DNA of 64,000 nt. It comes from Halichoerus grypus (lineage: Eukaryota; Chordata; Mammalia; Carnivora; Phocidae). Made by a program: the position numbers and the translations under genes. Below the pieces are notes generated by a model that was not told the DNA's origin, ran no database searches, and saw only the letters and a list, made by a program, of their open reading frames with translations. The stretch covers positions 73,644,283-73,708,282 of the forward strand of contig NC_135719.1 of assembly GCF_964656455.1 (NCBI RefSeq), written 5' to 3'. Positions 23,069 through 35,347 of this stretch are shown here, piece by piece; the stretch's first letter is position 1; each line of letters starts with the position of its first letter.

Positions 23069-23462
23069 AGAGGATCTCATTTCTTTTTTTTTTTTTTATA
23101 AGTGTTTTATTGTTGTTATTCTTTTAGAGTTTTTATTTTATTTATTTATTTGTTTATTTATTTATTTTGAGAGAGAGAGCACGCATGAGAGAGAACAGGG
23201 CAGGGAGGGGCAGAGGGAGAGGGAGTGAGAGAATGTTAAGCAGGCTCCACACTGGGGGGGTTCAATCTCATGACCCTGAGATCATGACCTGAGCCAAAAT
23301 CAAGAGTTGGCCTCTTAACTAACTGAGCCATCCGGGCGCCTCTAGAGTTTTTATTTTTTAAGTAAGCCCAGTGTAGGGCTTGAACTCACAATGACCCCAA
23401 GATTAAGAGTTGCATGCTGTACCAACTGAGCCAGCCAGGCACCCCCAGAGGATCTCATTTCT
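23069..23462 (-). mobile_element. SINEC: CAN SINE A (minus), interrupted by SINE B
   Basis: The body is 23085-23446 with TSD AGAGGATCTCATTTCT at 23069-23084 and 23447-23462. The right part (23358-23446) contains the head region ('CCAACTGAGCCAGCCAGGCA' and 'CTTGAACTCACAATGACC'). The left part is the T-rich tail. SINE B is lodged between them. Confidence 0.9.
23125..23357 (-). mobile_element. SINEC: CAN SINE B (minus), nested in SINE A
   Basis: The body is 23140-23342 with TSD TAGAGTTTTTATTTT at 23125-23139 and 23343-23357. It is complete from the GGCGCC-type head (antisense CCATCCGGGCGCC) through the GA-rich tract to the A/T tail. It is younger than SINE A. Confidence 0.93.
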
Positions 23463-23614
23463 AACCCCCAGGTACAATTTTCCTATGTCCTTTTTCTTTC
23501 TTCCACATTTCTCCCACAACCTATATTGCTTTAGATTCTCTCATTCACAACTCTACCTCCCAAAAACTTTTCCTCCTACTGTTCACACTGATGTTTTGCT
23601 TTCTAAATTCCTAA

Positions 23615-23704
23615 TATTTCTTTTTTTATTGTTTAAATTCAAGTTAGTTAACATATAGTGTAGTATTGGTTTCAGGAGTAGAATTTAGTGATTCAGCGCT
23701 TACT
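23615..23704 (-). mobile_element. L1: L1 3'-UTR portion of the transducing insert
   Basis: The antisense 3' terminus reads 'AAGTTAGTTAACATATAGTG', 'TATTGGTTTCAGGAGTAG', 'AATTTAGTGATTCAGCGC', matching the carnivore L1 3' end also seen at 57140-57220. It stops at the TSD on its 5' side. Confidence 0.8.
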
Positions 23705-23718
23705 AGGGCCCCAAGTTT

Positions 23719-24050
23719 TTACTGTTATAATTAATGCTGTGATGAATACCTGTATAGGTTTATCATTATCCACATTTCTGTAAGACAACCTTTATAACTT
23801 ATGAGTATGCCAAAAATATCAATGTTTCTCTGCCACTTAATATGTACTGTAACATATATATTGTTACACAATAATATATATTGCTTCACAGTGCACATAT
23901 CTATTGCTCTCTACAAAGACTATGCCAATTTAAACATACACCCCAGTGTTTTTAAATTCTGGTCTGATCACACCTCAAAGAATGCTGAATTTCACTACAT
24001 TTTTGTATGTGAGAGTATTATTCTAGTGGTCTTTAAAAGCAGCAATTAAA
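23719..24050 (-). mobile_element. L1: Ancient L1 3' region, right part
   Basis: 'TTACTGTTATAATTAATGCT' then 'GTGATGAATACCTGTATAGG' continue the antisense L1 sequence interrupted at 22844 (the block that in younger L1s reads 'CTGCTATAAACATC'). It fades out by about 24050. Confidence 0.55.
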
Positions 24051-24839
24051 TGAGGTCAAAAGGAAGAGCCTGACTTAATCTGTGAAAAATATGACTTTAC
24101 TGTTAATTAACTGACCCCAAAGCTTAGTGATATTTTTCCTGATTAGCTCTTAGACCCTGAACTTTTCCTTGTGCTTATGCAAGTCAGGCTAATAGGGAAC
24201 ATGTAATGGCAATCATTAATTGCATCGGGTTTTTCAAATCAAAGGTATAGTCATTGCCCATTTTCCTTTTTGTTTTGTAAAACTTGCAGTTTTCTGAGGC
24301 ATTGACTGTGACTGTTATTATCTCTTTGCCCTTGTCATATCTTATAAGAGACACATATACACAGAGACATTTGCCAAAGATAAACTGGGTCAAGGGCATC
24401 TTTCTCTGGATTGCAAAGTTATGATATACAGTGTCCAGTGTTTAACTGTGTGTTATTATTTGTTGATAACTCTCTCTCTTGCTTCCATTTTACTTAATAT
24501 GTTGAGCCTGATGTCGGGATTATAGAGAAAAACAACTTTCAATTGAGTGTTGCTCACCTGTGGATCCAGAGTGAGGCTTAAAGTTCTATAACACTTAATG
24601 TGGGTAAATGAAATTATAAGATATATCTGGTTAGCCTGCGTTGTCATTAGCCTCACCCATGTTGTGTTCTTGGCCTATAAACAGATGTGTTAGTGTTTAC
24701 GCTTTTGTCTGCTCTGACATCCCCATAGGACTTGATCCTCTGTTTGTGGGACTTACTTGAATAGGCTCTAAGTGGAGCTGTGAAGTAGCATCAGTGGATT
24801 TATCATGGTTTGAAAAGCTCTTAACAGTCAGTATGTAAG
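24051..24839. other. Unassigned non-coding DNA
   Basis: I recognise no gene or repeat. Confidence 0.5.
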
Positions 24840-25540
24840 GTACCAAACTCCAGGCTTGTCTATCCAACTGCCTACTTGACATCTTTACTTGAAGGTCTCG
24901 TCTCACACAGCATGACCGCTTATCCCTAAACTCATTTCACCTGCCACTTTATCCATCATAGCTGTTAGCAGCTCTATCCTCTCAAATTTTAGTTCAATAA
25001 CCTTGTAGTTATCCTGGACTTCTCTCTTTCTCTTGTACTCAACACCTAATGCATAAAGGAATCCATTGTTTCTCATCACTTCCGCTCCTACCCTGATCCA
25101 AGACACCATCATCTCTTAGCTGAATTACTGTTGAGACAAATCATATCACTCCCTTCTCAGAACTCTGCAATTCATTGCTCTCTCTTTCATTCAGATTAAA
25201 GAAAACATTGCTAAAGTGACCCCTGCTTTCACCTCCTTTGCTTCATTGATTTGCTTATTCACTTCACTCTGGAGTCATTCCGTCCTCCCTGCTTTATCTC
25301 TGCCTCAGGGCCTTTGCACTAGTGGTTCTCTCTGCCCGGAATGTTCTTCCTCTGATAACCAACTAAACAGTTTACTATTTCTATTGTTTGGTTGTTTGTC
25401 TCCCTCAGTAGAAACTAAGCTACATGAAGGTAAGGGTCTTTGGTTGCCTTGTTCATTAATAAAAAATCCAAAACCCTAGGACAGTGCCTGCACATGAAGA
25501 GGAGCTGAGTAAATATTTGATAAGTAAAAGCCTTCCAAAA
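24840..25540 (+). mobile_element. L2: L2 LINE 3' region
   Basis: Ordered L2 3' landmarks are visible: 'ATCCAACTGCCTACTTGACA', 'CTTGTAGTTATCCTGGACTT', 'AAGACACCATCATCTCTTAG', 'AAATCATATCACTCCCTTCT', 'GCCTCAGGGCCTTTGCACTA', 'TCTGCCCGGAATGTTCTTCC', and a terminal 'GAGTAAATATTTGATAAGTA'. It is an ancient, non-coding CR1-superfamily LINE remnant. Confidence 0.8.
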
Positions 25541-25639
25541 CAAATTAAAAATAAATCAAAATCCTAAGGCTACAAATTATTCCTTAAACTGATTATTAGC
25601 TTTAATGGTAGTGTATGGAGATACAGCTGCATAAAAATG

Positions 25640-26925
25640 TACCTCTGCCTTTTCCCTTTCGGCCTACATGCTCTTGTTTCTTTTGGCTACTCCTCATTAT
25701 CTCCTTAGATTTTCATCCCAATTCCTACCTCTGAACCTGCTCCATCAAGACCAATAAAAATGTCCATCTCAGAAAATTTTCATCTTTTTCATCCCTCAGA
25801 AGCATTCAAAATAATTTTCCAGTTCCTCCCTCTTAAAACTTTATTCTCATGGATTCTGTATCATGGTGTTCTCATGCTTCCCCCCCTATTTTGAGTTCCT
25901 TACCTTTTTATGCTTAACCTCTAAATATTGAAAAGTCCCAGAACTCTGGGCAATCTCTTCCTCCCTATTGCTTGACCATTTCTGCACTTCCAATTCAATC
26001 TATGTAGTTATTACTGCTACATTTCTATTTCCAGCCTTGGCTTGAGTGCCACATTCATATATAGAACTGTCTACTTGACATCAACATTTAGATGTCTAAA
26101 AGGCAACTTTAAATTAACAGAGTTAAAACTGGACTCGATGCACTGCCATATTCCTCTTCCTAATTGTATCTTCACTCTCTGAGTAAATGCCAACCACTAC
26201 CAGTTGTTCAAGCCAAAAAAACCTGGAAGTCATCTTGATTCCTCTCTCTTGCACCTGTGCCCCAAACTGAACCATTACAAGACTGTTAAGCTTTATCTCA
26301 AATGTACTCCAAATCCGCCGCTTCTTACCAATTCCACTGCTGCCATCACTGCTCATTAAATGACTCCAGGAGTCTTCTACCTGTTCTCTTTGCTTCCATT
26401 TTAGGCTTTATAATTCATTGTCTACACAGCCAGAACAAAACCAGATCATGATACATCCCTGCTGAACTTTCCAAAAGTGTCCCATTGTATTTAGAATAAT
26501 TTTTGAAGTCTTTACTATGTTCTCTAATATGCACATGATGCATCTTTCTACTTCTAAACCTCATCTCATACCACTGTCTATCACACTTGCTATGTTTGAA
26601 CCACCTTGGTTTTCTTGCTGTATTTAACTGAATAAATTTTTTCCCTCCCCAATGGACATGTACTTAATGTTCCTCTGCCTGGACAACTCTTTGTTACTTC
26701 ATCTGAACCCAAACATTATCCTCTCAGAGAGAACTTTCCTGATCACTTATTTTAGAGAGAACCGCGCCCCCCCCCATCAACTACCCTTTTAAAGTTTTTC
26801 TGACACTAGAGCACAAATTCTTGTCCACTGCTGTATTGACAATGCCTTGTACAATTTCTGGTACTTAGATGGTATGCAACAAATATTGTTTTTAATAGAT
26901 GAGTAGATAAATAAAAGACTAACTG
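25640..26925 (+). mobile_element. L2: L2 LINE fragment, longer copy
   Basis: A second L2 in the same orientation starts in the ORF region ('AAGCATTCAAAATAATTTTC', cf. the SAFDTVDH block) and runs to the 3' end: 'GAACTGTCTACTTGACATCA', 'TGGAAGTCATCTTGATTCC', 'ACCAGATCATGATACATCCC', 'CTCTGCCTGGACAACTCTTT', 'GCAACAAATATTGTTTTTAA'. All frames are closed. Confidence 0.75.
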
Positions 26926-27307
26926 TATAAATTTGCTGCAGCTGAACATTTTACTGGTTGAGCATTTATTTGGTTTAAAAACTTACTAATTTCAGTTGTA
27001 AGGTCCTTTTTATACACATGTCTGAGCCCTTATCCAATTTATATATTTCTAAGGTAATTGGATATTGCTGGAGTTCTTTCTTTCTTTCTTTTTTCTTTTT
27101 TTGTTTTTACAGATGGAGAAACTGAGATACAGATTGACTGTCCAACATTACTGGTATTCTCTATGACCATTAAATCTTTATTCAGAATTGTTAATGAAAC
27201 TCTTGGCTCACCTCCAACCATCAGGCCATACTTCCTGAATAGAATCAATTTGCTTGTGTAAGAGAACAAAACAGTGTGCACAGGACTCTATTTATTTGGC
27301 TGCTTGC

Positions 27308-27362
<55 letters not shown>

Positions 27363-30073
27363 CAAAGATCTATGGTTCTTTGCTATCTTAGAATCTGAGA
27401 ACTATGGTGCTAATATTAACTGAGCCCTTTGAGGACTACAAAATAAAAATTTTAGAAAGAGAACCAAGAAGCAGGTTGTCATTTGGCTAGAACTTCACTA
27501 TTCAGGCTTTGGACAGAAATCTGGACAGATCACTGCCACTTACCATGCTAAAGTATTTACTATCTTTTTTCAGAGAAGTGAACCCAAGTAATTCCACTAG
27601 AATTTAAATAATACTTTTCATTCAGTGAGCAGAGGGACTTAAGACTGTATTTACCCTATCAATGATGACTGACTTCCTGGTAGAGTAATCCAATAAGAGA
27701 TATGACAGTATCTTAACTAGCACTATCCAGTAACTATCTGTAAAAGGGAAGAATAATTAAAATTATCAAAGGCAAACTTGCCAAAACACTTCAAGGGTGA
27801 TCAGAGAGCCTATCTTTAGCAGATGAAAAAAAAAAATGTGGCTACTCAGAAGTTACTGTTACCAGAGGCTGGGATGAAAGCACACATTGGTGAGATAGAA
27901 AATTTACCACAGAAATGACTGAATAGAAACATGAAAGGAAGCACACTCGGCATCCAAGCCTAGATCTAATTGCAAAGAGGAACCATTCCATAAAATGCAA
28001 TTAAACTTCTAGAGAGATCAAAGCATTCTTCCACACAGGAGGTGTTAAGGGCAAAGAAATATTCCCCTTACAATTAAGAAGCATTACCAAAATTTAGAGA
28101 AAAATCTAAAATATCTCTTAAGATTGAAAAAAAAAGGTAAAATGAACATATAGAATAAGTTGGTTGTTGTGATGGCACAAGCATAAAACATAAATAAATG
28201 CAATTAGCCTAAGATACTCTAGCTGGTAAAATAAATTACCTTGCATTGTAATTAAATGTCATCTAAAAGCATCTTTATAATAGTAGTTACTTCATTTTAT
28301 AATATTTTTGAAAATTAAATTTACAACACTGAGCAGAAATGATTCATAATTCTCTATTGTGCACAAATACAGACCCAGTATTCATAGACGAATGTGCATT
28401 TTTAATGCTATTCTTTTGAATTGCTTGAAACATTTGAAAGACAATGAACTTCACTACTTCATGCAAGGTAAAATGGAGGAATATGTTTTGTACATAGATT
28501 ATATATAGTAATGCCTTCCCCACTGAGAGTTTTTCTTGCCCCAAATCCTAGTTAATTTGAATTTCTCTTTTGTTTCCAGCTCTATTCTAATAGGGAAGAA
28601 AGCAGAGGAAGTATAAATCTGTTGTTGTTGTCTGTTGCTATAGAAGCCTTTGAGAGCTAACAGGCTAGGAGACCCAGAGTCTGATTCTGTCAGGAGAAGT
28701 CTGGGGCCTGTGTGTCAGCACGGCAGATGGCTAGTGCCTTAGCAACAAGGTGCCAGGCGTTGTGTTAAAACCATACAACCTTAGATTGTGTATAAAGGAG
28801 TTTTGGAAAATATCTACTTAATTATATCTCACATGTTAAAATACAGTTTCCTAAGGCTTTCCAACAATTAAAGGACTTTTGTTTCTGGGACCAGGTAGCT
28901 TCCTAAGGCAGGAGATAATAGTGTCATGTCATAAAATCGGAAAGGCAAGGGAAACAAAATAAAACAACTCTTTTAGCAGGCATTTTATTTCCAGTAGAGC
29001 ACTTTCAGGTATTTTGTTAAAGTCAAAGGGAAAGAAGTTTCTGAAATGCTTATAGCAAGTATGAGATTCCAAATGAAAATAAACTGAATAGTTAGTATTA
29101 TTTGATAAGTAAAGGTATATGAAAGTCGTTGATGTTAACTTTATATATTTTACTTTTTGTGATGCACATTTATAAGAATTTTAATAGATTAACATGAGCT
29201 TACTTATACTAGTTTCCTACTTCAACAAAGAATTTTGTTATTATAAGGCCTAGTGGGGAACAAATTTTCCTGATCAGGAAAACAAACGAATATCATGATT
29301 TTCCAGGGGAAAGACTGGACTAATATTTCCAATTTATAACTGGCATATATATCTAATAAAAATAAGTGCTCCATATTTCCAAACCACATTGCTTTTCTCT
29401 TTAAAAAATTTCTCAACAAGCAGATTAGAACATTTCTATTCTAGCAACTGATTACTTCTACAAAAAAGAAAAAAAAAAGTAAAGAAAGAAAGCCTAGCAA
29501 ATTAAGATTTTGAATTTTAGATTTTAATTTTCAGTAGCAGTAGAAAAGGGAGATTTAATTTGAAATTCCCTTGAACCTCTTTTCACTTTAACAGTCCTGG
29601 CTTGATATTTCTGTTTTTAAACTTTGTTATATTCTGTTTAAATCAGTTAAAAGTTTTTTCACAAATTTAATTTAAAATAATTATAACTCAAATTAAAGGA
29701 GGCACATGGTGATTGAAAGTAAAGTAAATGGGAACAGTATTTCACAGCGTTCACAGGAGCCATAACTCGACACAAATGGAGATTTTTTTTTTTCCAATTC
29801 ATTTTCCAAGCAGAAAGCGGCACTTCCGTCTCCAAGATATATTCTTAGATGAAAAAAGCAAGGTTCAGACTTTGTGTATTGTGTACTCCCTTTTATCAAA
29901 GGGTTAGGATTAAGAACATATTTATATTTACTTTCAAATGCATAGACAGACCCTGGAAAGATACCAACAGCAAACAGAGCATGAGACAGCAGGAGGAACA
30001 CAGTCAGAGATCTCAGGTTTGGAGGAACCCTCCCGAAGCTCACAGTAGAGCAGTTGATGGCTTTCCAAAAAAG

Positions 30074-30106
<33 letters not shown>

Positions 30107-31584
30107 ACATGCTGGAGGAGGGAGATGACCTTGCTTAGAATGAATTTAGAGTAATGGTAGATATTAGGTCTATGAACTCAGAAATAAAGGACTTGAAATC
30201 CAAAAATAGCACCCCAGCATCTAGTAGGGTACAGTCCTGTGCAACATATACAGGGGTTTCAAGAGAACTAGGAGAGTGCCTGGAGAAGTAGAGGATGGAG
30301 GGTCCCCTGCTGACACTTGGTTATAAGAAACTGAACGTGATAGGATCCCATGTGGAATGGTTGCATGCCAGTATGCTTGAGTCCATAGAGATTCAAGCAC
30401 ATGCAGGTCTCTTTCCAGACTTTCAGTTAAATCCTTCTGTTGTGAAATTCTGAGTTGGTGAATGCAATGCAATTAGGTATGTAATGTAATAAAAAAGGTA
30501 TTATGATAGAAATATAATAAGAAAAATCGGTAACCACCATCCCCCTTCATGGAATGGGGGTGGAGAAGACTGTAAATAAAAAGAATTTGAGAATCATCAT
30601 TGCCACAATCCCAAAGATGACAGAGAAAGTAGCCATTACAAGCTAGGCAGCTTTTGTTTTTCATGTTGCAAGCTCCTTTGTGGAGCAAGAGAGAAACCAA
30701 ATGATCCTCAGAAGATAACAGGGATCCATTGACTCACTCTAAGGGCAATAATGCCTGTTTGAAAATGGGTAAAATTACCTTTTTCTTCAATATTGTTTTG
30801 ACTATGCTGTTTCTGAATTTTTTTTTTTTTACATTTGAAATACAACTTACCTTCAAAAGTCAAATATTAAGGAAAATCACCAGGAATGCTTCCCACATAG
30901 ATGGAGAGGATCCAAGAAATAAAATATTGTCTTGAGACAGAGGGTGAAAATTGCCCTATGGTTGGAGGTTCAACATTCAGAGTTAGAGGCTTGGAAAAGG
31001 GGATTCCTGCAGACCTGCCTAAGAATCTGAGGGAGATGGGCCAGTTTAGAAGGGGAGAAACATTTGGATTACCCTGACTTTGTGAATATTATGTTTCTAA
31101 GTGCCTTCCATTGTCCACTGAGCTGGGTCAACATCTTAGTTATGAAATTGACTTGTACCTATACTGCCTGGTCCTTTGTTTTTTTAGCATGGGATGAGGG
31201 CAAGATAGCCAAGAGAAGATAGTTTTTTCCCCCATCCTCTCCCCAATTAGACTCCAACACAGAAGGAACATCTTGCTATTAAGTGGATTATAACTCAAAT
31301 TTCAGGTATTAATTGAAAGAAATGGAAGACAAGACTATGATAGTAAAGCCATTAATTGTGGAAAACCTCAGACTCTTGAGGAGATTTAGATAAGAAAATG
31401 GTAGTATCAAGGGGGAACTACCTTCTAAAGTGGAGGAGGGACTATAATGCTTCTGGATTCTATGAAGAGTACTCAGCATTGCCAAAATTATGAAGTAGCA
31501 CCTTTGTAGAATGTGCAAACTTCACATGATTTAGTTCTGTTTACATGAATTACATCCAGTATAACTTTAAGGGTAAGAGAGCTG
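26926..31584. other. Long unassigned stretch
   Basis: This stretch holds a (TTTC)n microsatellite (27306-27363), A-rich runs at about 27826, 29460-29480 and 30066-30110, and no repeat family or exon that I can name. Open frames up to 134 codons lack any recognisable domain. Confidence 0.5.
27306..27363. repeat. (TTTC)n microsatellite
   Basis: About fourteen uninterrupted TTTC units run through this interval. The length and purity make it likely to be polymorphic. Confidence 0.95.
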
Positions 31585-31968
31585 GTGCATCTCTGCTATG
31601 GGACTGAGTTGTGCCCCCCACCAAAATTCATATTTTGAAGCCCTAGCCCTAATGTGACTGTATTATAATTGGAGATGGGACTTATAAGGAAGTAATAATG
31701 GTTAAGAGAGGTCATAAGGGTGGAGCTCTCATCCATGATGTCTTTCTAAGAGTGAGAGACCCCAGAGATTTCTCTGTCTTTCTTTCTCAAGGTGGATATT
31801 TTCAAGCCAGAAAGAAAGCCCTCATAGGGAAAGGAGTCAGTCAGCCCCTTGATCACGGACTTCTAGCCTCTAGAACTTTGGGAAAATAAATATCTCTTGT
31901 TTAAGCTACCCAGTTCATGTATTTTGTATGGCAATCCGGGCAGGCAACACAATCTTCCCTAGAGAGCT
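31585..31968 (+). mobile_element. MLT1: MLT1-type solo LTR (ERVL-MaLR)
   Basis: The LTR reads 'GCTATGGGACTGAGTTGTGC', 'AAAATTCATATTTTGAAGCC', 'AATGTGACTGTATTATAATT', 'GAGGTCATAAGGGTGGAGC', 'CTTGATCACGGACTTCTAGC', 'GGGAAAATAAATATCTCTTG', and 'TAAGCTACCCAGTTCATG'. This is the order of an ancient MaLR LTR. It is non-coding and no internal region is adjacent. Confidence 0.88.
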
Positions 31969-32732
31969 GACTGCCACTTATGAAACCTAATATGGTAAAA
32001 AACCGCACCTGGATTCTTCCTGCCTACTCCAGATAGTTCCCTTTCTACTGATCACAAATGCTTGATCACAAAAGCTCTTCAACCACTTTTCCTCTTTCCC
32101 CACGAGCAGTAATAGGTACTAGTGTTACCTAGTATTTCTTAGTAATGTCTAATTCTGGTTAAGATTATTTTTGTTGCAAGAAACAAAAACCCACTCTAAC
32201 TTTGAAAATTCCTATTAACTTCTCTTGTACTTACTATTACATTTATTGGATGCCATATTTATTTGACACATAGCATCTGCTACAAGGTGTCATTATGAAC
32301 CCCTCTAGAGTATGGATGGTGTCTTTGGATATATTATACACTTGAGAAACTGATAGAGGTGACTCCAACATTCTGAGTTCCTCTTTCCATTTAGGGTATT
32401 TACTAGGTCTTCAGCCTAATGGGGTAATATACTCAGAAGCTGGTCAGAATGCAGCCTGTAAGAGGTGGAGAAGCAGAGACAGCAGAGCTTTTAGAAATCT
32501 CATGGGATTGGAAGAGATAAATATTGAAGTTTGGGCCTCCCAAAGTAACCAGAGATTGAGAGGCCCAGATTCCACAAAGAAGGGAAACACAAGGAATTGA
32601 GTCTGACACTATGCATCAGTTTTCACTTTGAGACATTAGCCAATTATTAAGTTGTACAGAAAGAAGCTGAATATCTCAAGAGAGCTTTTGGCAGTCTCAT
32701 AGTTGTGAAGACACAAAAATTAAAGATGCATC
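31969..32732. other. Unassigned non-coding DNA
   Basis: I recognise nothing between the LTR and the L1 insertion. Confidence 0.5.
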
Positions 32733-33241
32733 AAGAAGAAGGTGCTCTGCCTAGATGTCTATCAACAGATGAATGGATAAAGAAGATGTGGTATATATAT
32801 ACAATGGAATATTATGCAGCCATCAAAAAATGAAATCTTGCCATTTGCAATGACATGGATGGAACTAGAGGGTATTATGCTAAGTGAAATAAGTCAATCA
32901 GAGAAAGACAATTATCATATGATCTCACTGGTATGAGGAATTTGAGAAACAAGACAGAGGATCATAGGGGAAGGGAGGAAAAAATGAAACAAGACAAAAC
33001 CAGAGAGGGAGACAAACCATAAGAGACTCTTAATGTCAGGAAACAAACTGAGTGTTGCTGGAGTGGAAGGGGGTGGGAAGGATGAGGTGGCTGGGTGATG
33101 GACATTGGGGAGGGTATGTGCTATGGTGAGTGCTGTGAATTGTGTAAGACTGATGAATCACAGACCTGTACCCTTGAAACAAATAATACATTATATGTTA
33201 ATAAAAAAAAAAAAGAAGAAGAAGAAGAAGAAGGTGCTCTG
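32733..33241 (+). mobile_element. L1: 5'-truncated L1 with 17-bp TSD
   Basis: The body is 32750-33224. It begins in the ORF2 C-terminal region ('GATGAATGGATAAAGAAGAT', 'TGGTATATATATACAATGG', 'AATATTATGCAGCCATCAAA') and runs through a single-module 3' UTR to a poly-A and (GAA)n tail. The TSD AAGAAGAAGGTGCTCTG occurs at 32733-32749 and 33225-33241. The ORF2 remnant has internal stops. Confidence 0.95.
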
Positions 33242-33694
33242 GTAAATATCCCAGGCTCTTGAGACTCCTGAAGAGATACACCTTGAACTGAGGGAGAACC
33301 AGAGGTAGACAGAGCTTCACCAAGTTATAAACTCATCCTTAAGTCTAAGTGTTATTGGATTAAAATAATTTGCTTCTATTCTTACAACATACCAGCATCT
33401 CTTGAGATAGAAGATATCATCCAGGTTCTCTACAGTTTTCCATACCAATTATCTGACATTTGAATCAAAATTAGGAAACCCACAGAAAACAGGAACTAAA
33501 GAAAAATCAGAAAATAGAAACAGACCAATAGGTGATTCTAACTTATAGCTATCAAACGATGAGTTTAATTCTATTAAAATACTCAAGAAAATAGGTAAGA
33601 TTGGATATATTTGTTAGAGAACTGGAATCTATAAAAAATAATATTTTTAGAACTAAAAAGCAAAACTAATATTAAGAAATATAGAGTACACATT
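33242..33694. other. Unassigned non-coding DNA
   Basis: I recognise no gene or repeat. Confidence 0.5.
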
Positions 33695-33741
33695 ATTTTT
33701 GTCTGACTTCCTTCACTAATCTCTGTTGTTCTGTATATCAG

Positions 33742-33986
33742 TAGTTTATTACATTTTTGGGGCACCTGGCTGTCTCTTGGTTAAGCACCCAACTCTTGGT
33801 TTCAGTTGTTCATGATCTCAGGGTCCTGAGATCCAGCCCTGTGTCAGGCTCCACACTCAGCATGGAATCTGCTTGAGATTATCCCTCTCCCTACCCCTCC
33901 TGCTTGTGTGCTCTCTCCCTCTCTCTCTCTCTCAAATAAATAAATAAAAATCTTAAAAAAATAAAAAAATAGCTTATTGCATTTTT
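33742..33986 (+). mobile_element. SINEC: CAN SINE (plus) inside the old L1
   Basis: The body is 33759-33969 (head GGGCACCTGGCTGTCTCTTGG, (CT)n, AAATAAATAAATAAA). The flanks 33742-33758 and 33970-33986 are 17-bp near-duplicates with two mismatches (TAGTTTATTACATTTTT against TAGCTTATTGCATTTTT), suggesting an older insertion. Confidence 0.9.
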
Positions 33987-34107
33987 TATTGCTGAGTAGG
34001 ATTCCATTGCATGGATATACTACCATTTGTTTATGCATTCATTTGTTCATGGATATTTAGGTTATTTCCAGTTTGGGGCTATTACATATAAGGCTACTAT
34101 GAGCATT

Positions 34108-34331
34108 CATGTGCAAGTTTCTTTTTTTTCAAAGATTTTATTTATTTATCTGAGAGAGAGAATGGGAGACAGAGAGCATGAGAGGGGAAGGGTCAGAGTG
34201 AGAAGCAGACCCCCCTGCTGATCAGGGAGCCCGATGTGGGACTCGATCCCAGGACTCCAGAATCATGACCTGAGCCGAAGGCAGTTGCTTAACCAACTGA
34301 GCCACCCAGGCACCCCCATGTGCAAGTTTCT
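34108..34331 (-). mobile_element. SINEC: CAN SINE (minus) inside the old L1
   Basis: The body is 34123-34316, with TSD CATGTGCAAGTTTCT at 34108-34122 and 34317-34331. The antisense head CTGAGCCACCCAGGCACCCC is complete. Confidence 0.95.
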
Positions 34332-35347
34332 ATAACGATTTATATATTTTTTTTTTCTTGGATAAAATACCTAGGAATATAATGGCTAGATCATTTCATG
34401 GGTGGGTAGAATCAACATTTTAACAATATGGAGTGTTCCAACCCATAAATAAGGTATATATCTCCATATATTAAGGTTTTTTAAATTTCTCTGAGCAATG
34501 TTTTGTCATTTACATGTATAGTTTACTTTTACATCTTCTACCAGCTATAACATTTATAAGTATAATAGTATATTTATTTCATATTTCTAATATTGTCATT
34601 ATTTTTAAATCTCATTTTTCAATTGTTTTTTACTAACAAATAGAAATACAACTAATTTTTGTACACTCATTTTACATCTGTCACCTTATTAAACACATTT
34701 ATTAGTCCTAATACCTTTTTTGTAGATTCTATCAGATTTTCTACATAAATGTGATACCATCTGTGAATAAAGAGAATATTACTTCTGTATTTTCAATCTG
34801 GATACTATTCATTTCTTTTTTTCTTGCCTTAATACATTGGCTAGAAATTTTAGTATAAAGGTGAATAGATGTAGTGATAGCTGACATATTTGTCTTGTTT
34901 TTGATCTTAGGGGAAAGTATTCAGTCTTTCACCATTAAGTGTGCTGCTAGCTATATGTTTTTCATAGAAGCAATTTATTAGGTTGAGGAAGTTCCATTTT
35001 ATTCTTAGTTTTCTGAGAGATTTTATTGGTTATAGATGTTAGATTTTGTACAATACTTTTCTGAGATTGAGATTATCATAATTTTTTTTTAATTTGTTAA
35101 CATGGTGAATTACATTCATTGATTTTCAAATGTTAAATCAACCTTGCATTCTTAAAATTAACCCCATGTGATTATGATATTATTTCTTTTACATATTTCT
35201 GGATTCAATTTGCTAAAATTTTGTTTAGAATTTTTGTATGTATGCTCATGAGAGATACTGGTCTACAGTGTTCATTTCTTGTAATGTCTTCTTATGATTT
35301 TGGTTATCCAGGTAATGTTTACCTCATAGAATTAACTGAATTAGTTG

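Larger units (their letters stand above)
22845..23704 (-). mobile_element. L1: Short L1 insertion with probable 3' transduction
   Basis: Read on the minus strand, the insert starts at 23704 with a 5'-truncated L1 3' UTR (to about 23615), followed by an A-rich stretch, then about 350 bp of non-L1 DNA (excluding later SINEs), and ends in an A/C-rich tail (about 22887-22845, antisense GTTTGTTGTTGGTGGTGG). A 14-bp TSD flanks the whole unit. An AATATA hexamer lies about 30 bp before the tail, a plausible weak polyadenylation signal. L1 RNA reading through its own signal into flanking DNA would give this layout. A SINE later inserted into the transduced part. Confidence 0.65.

Noticed and set aside
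27306..27363. CRISPR-like regular array
   Set aside because: It is a pure tetranucleotide microsatellite without spacers. No array with direct repeats and unique spacers exists in the window.
29693..30097. 134-codon minus-strand open frame starting MFCFCFCFLFW
   Set aside because: The start lies in an (AAAAC)n run read antisense. Low-complexity artefact.
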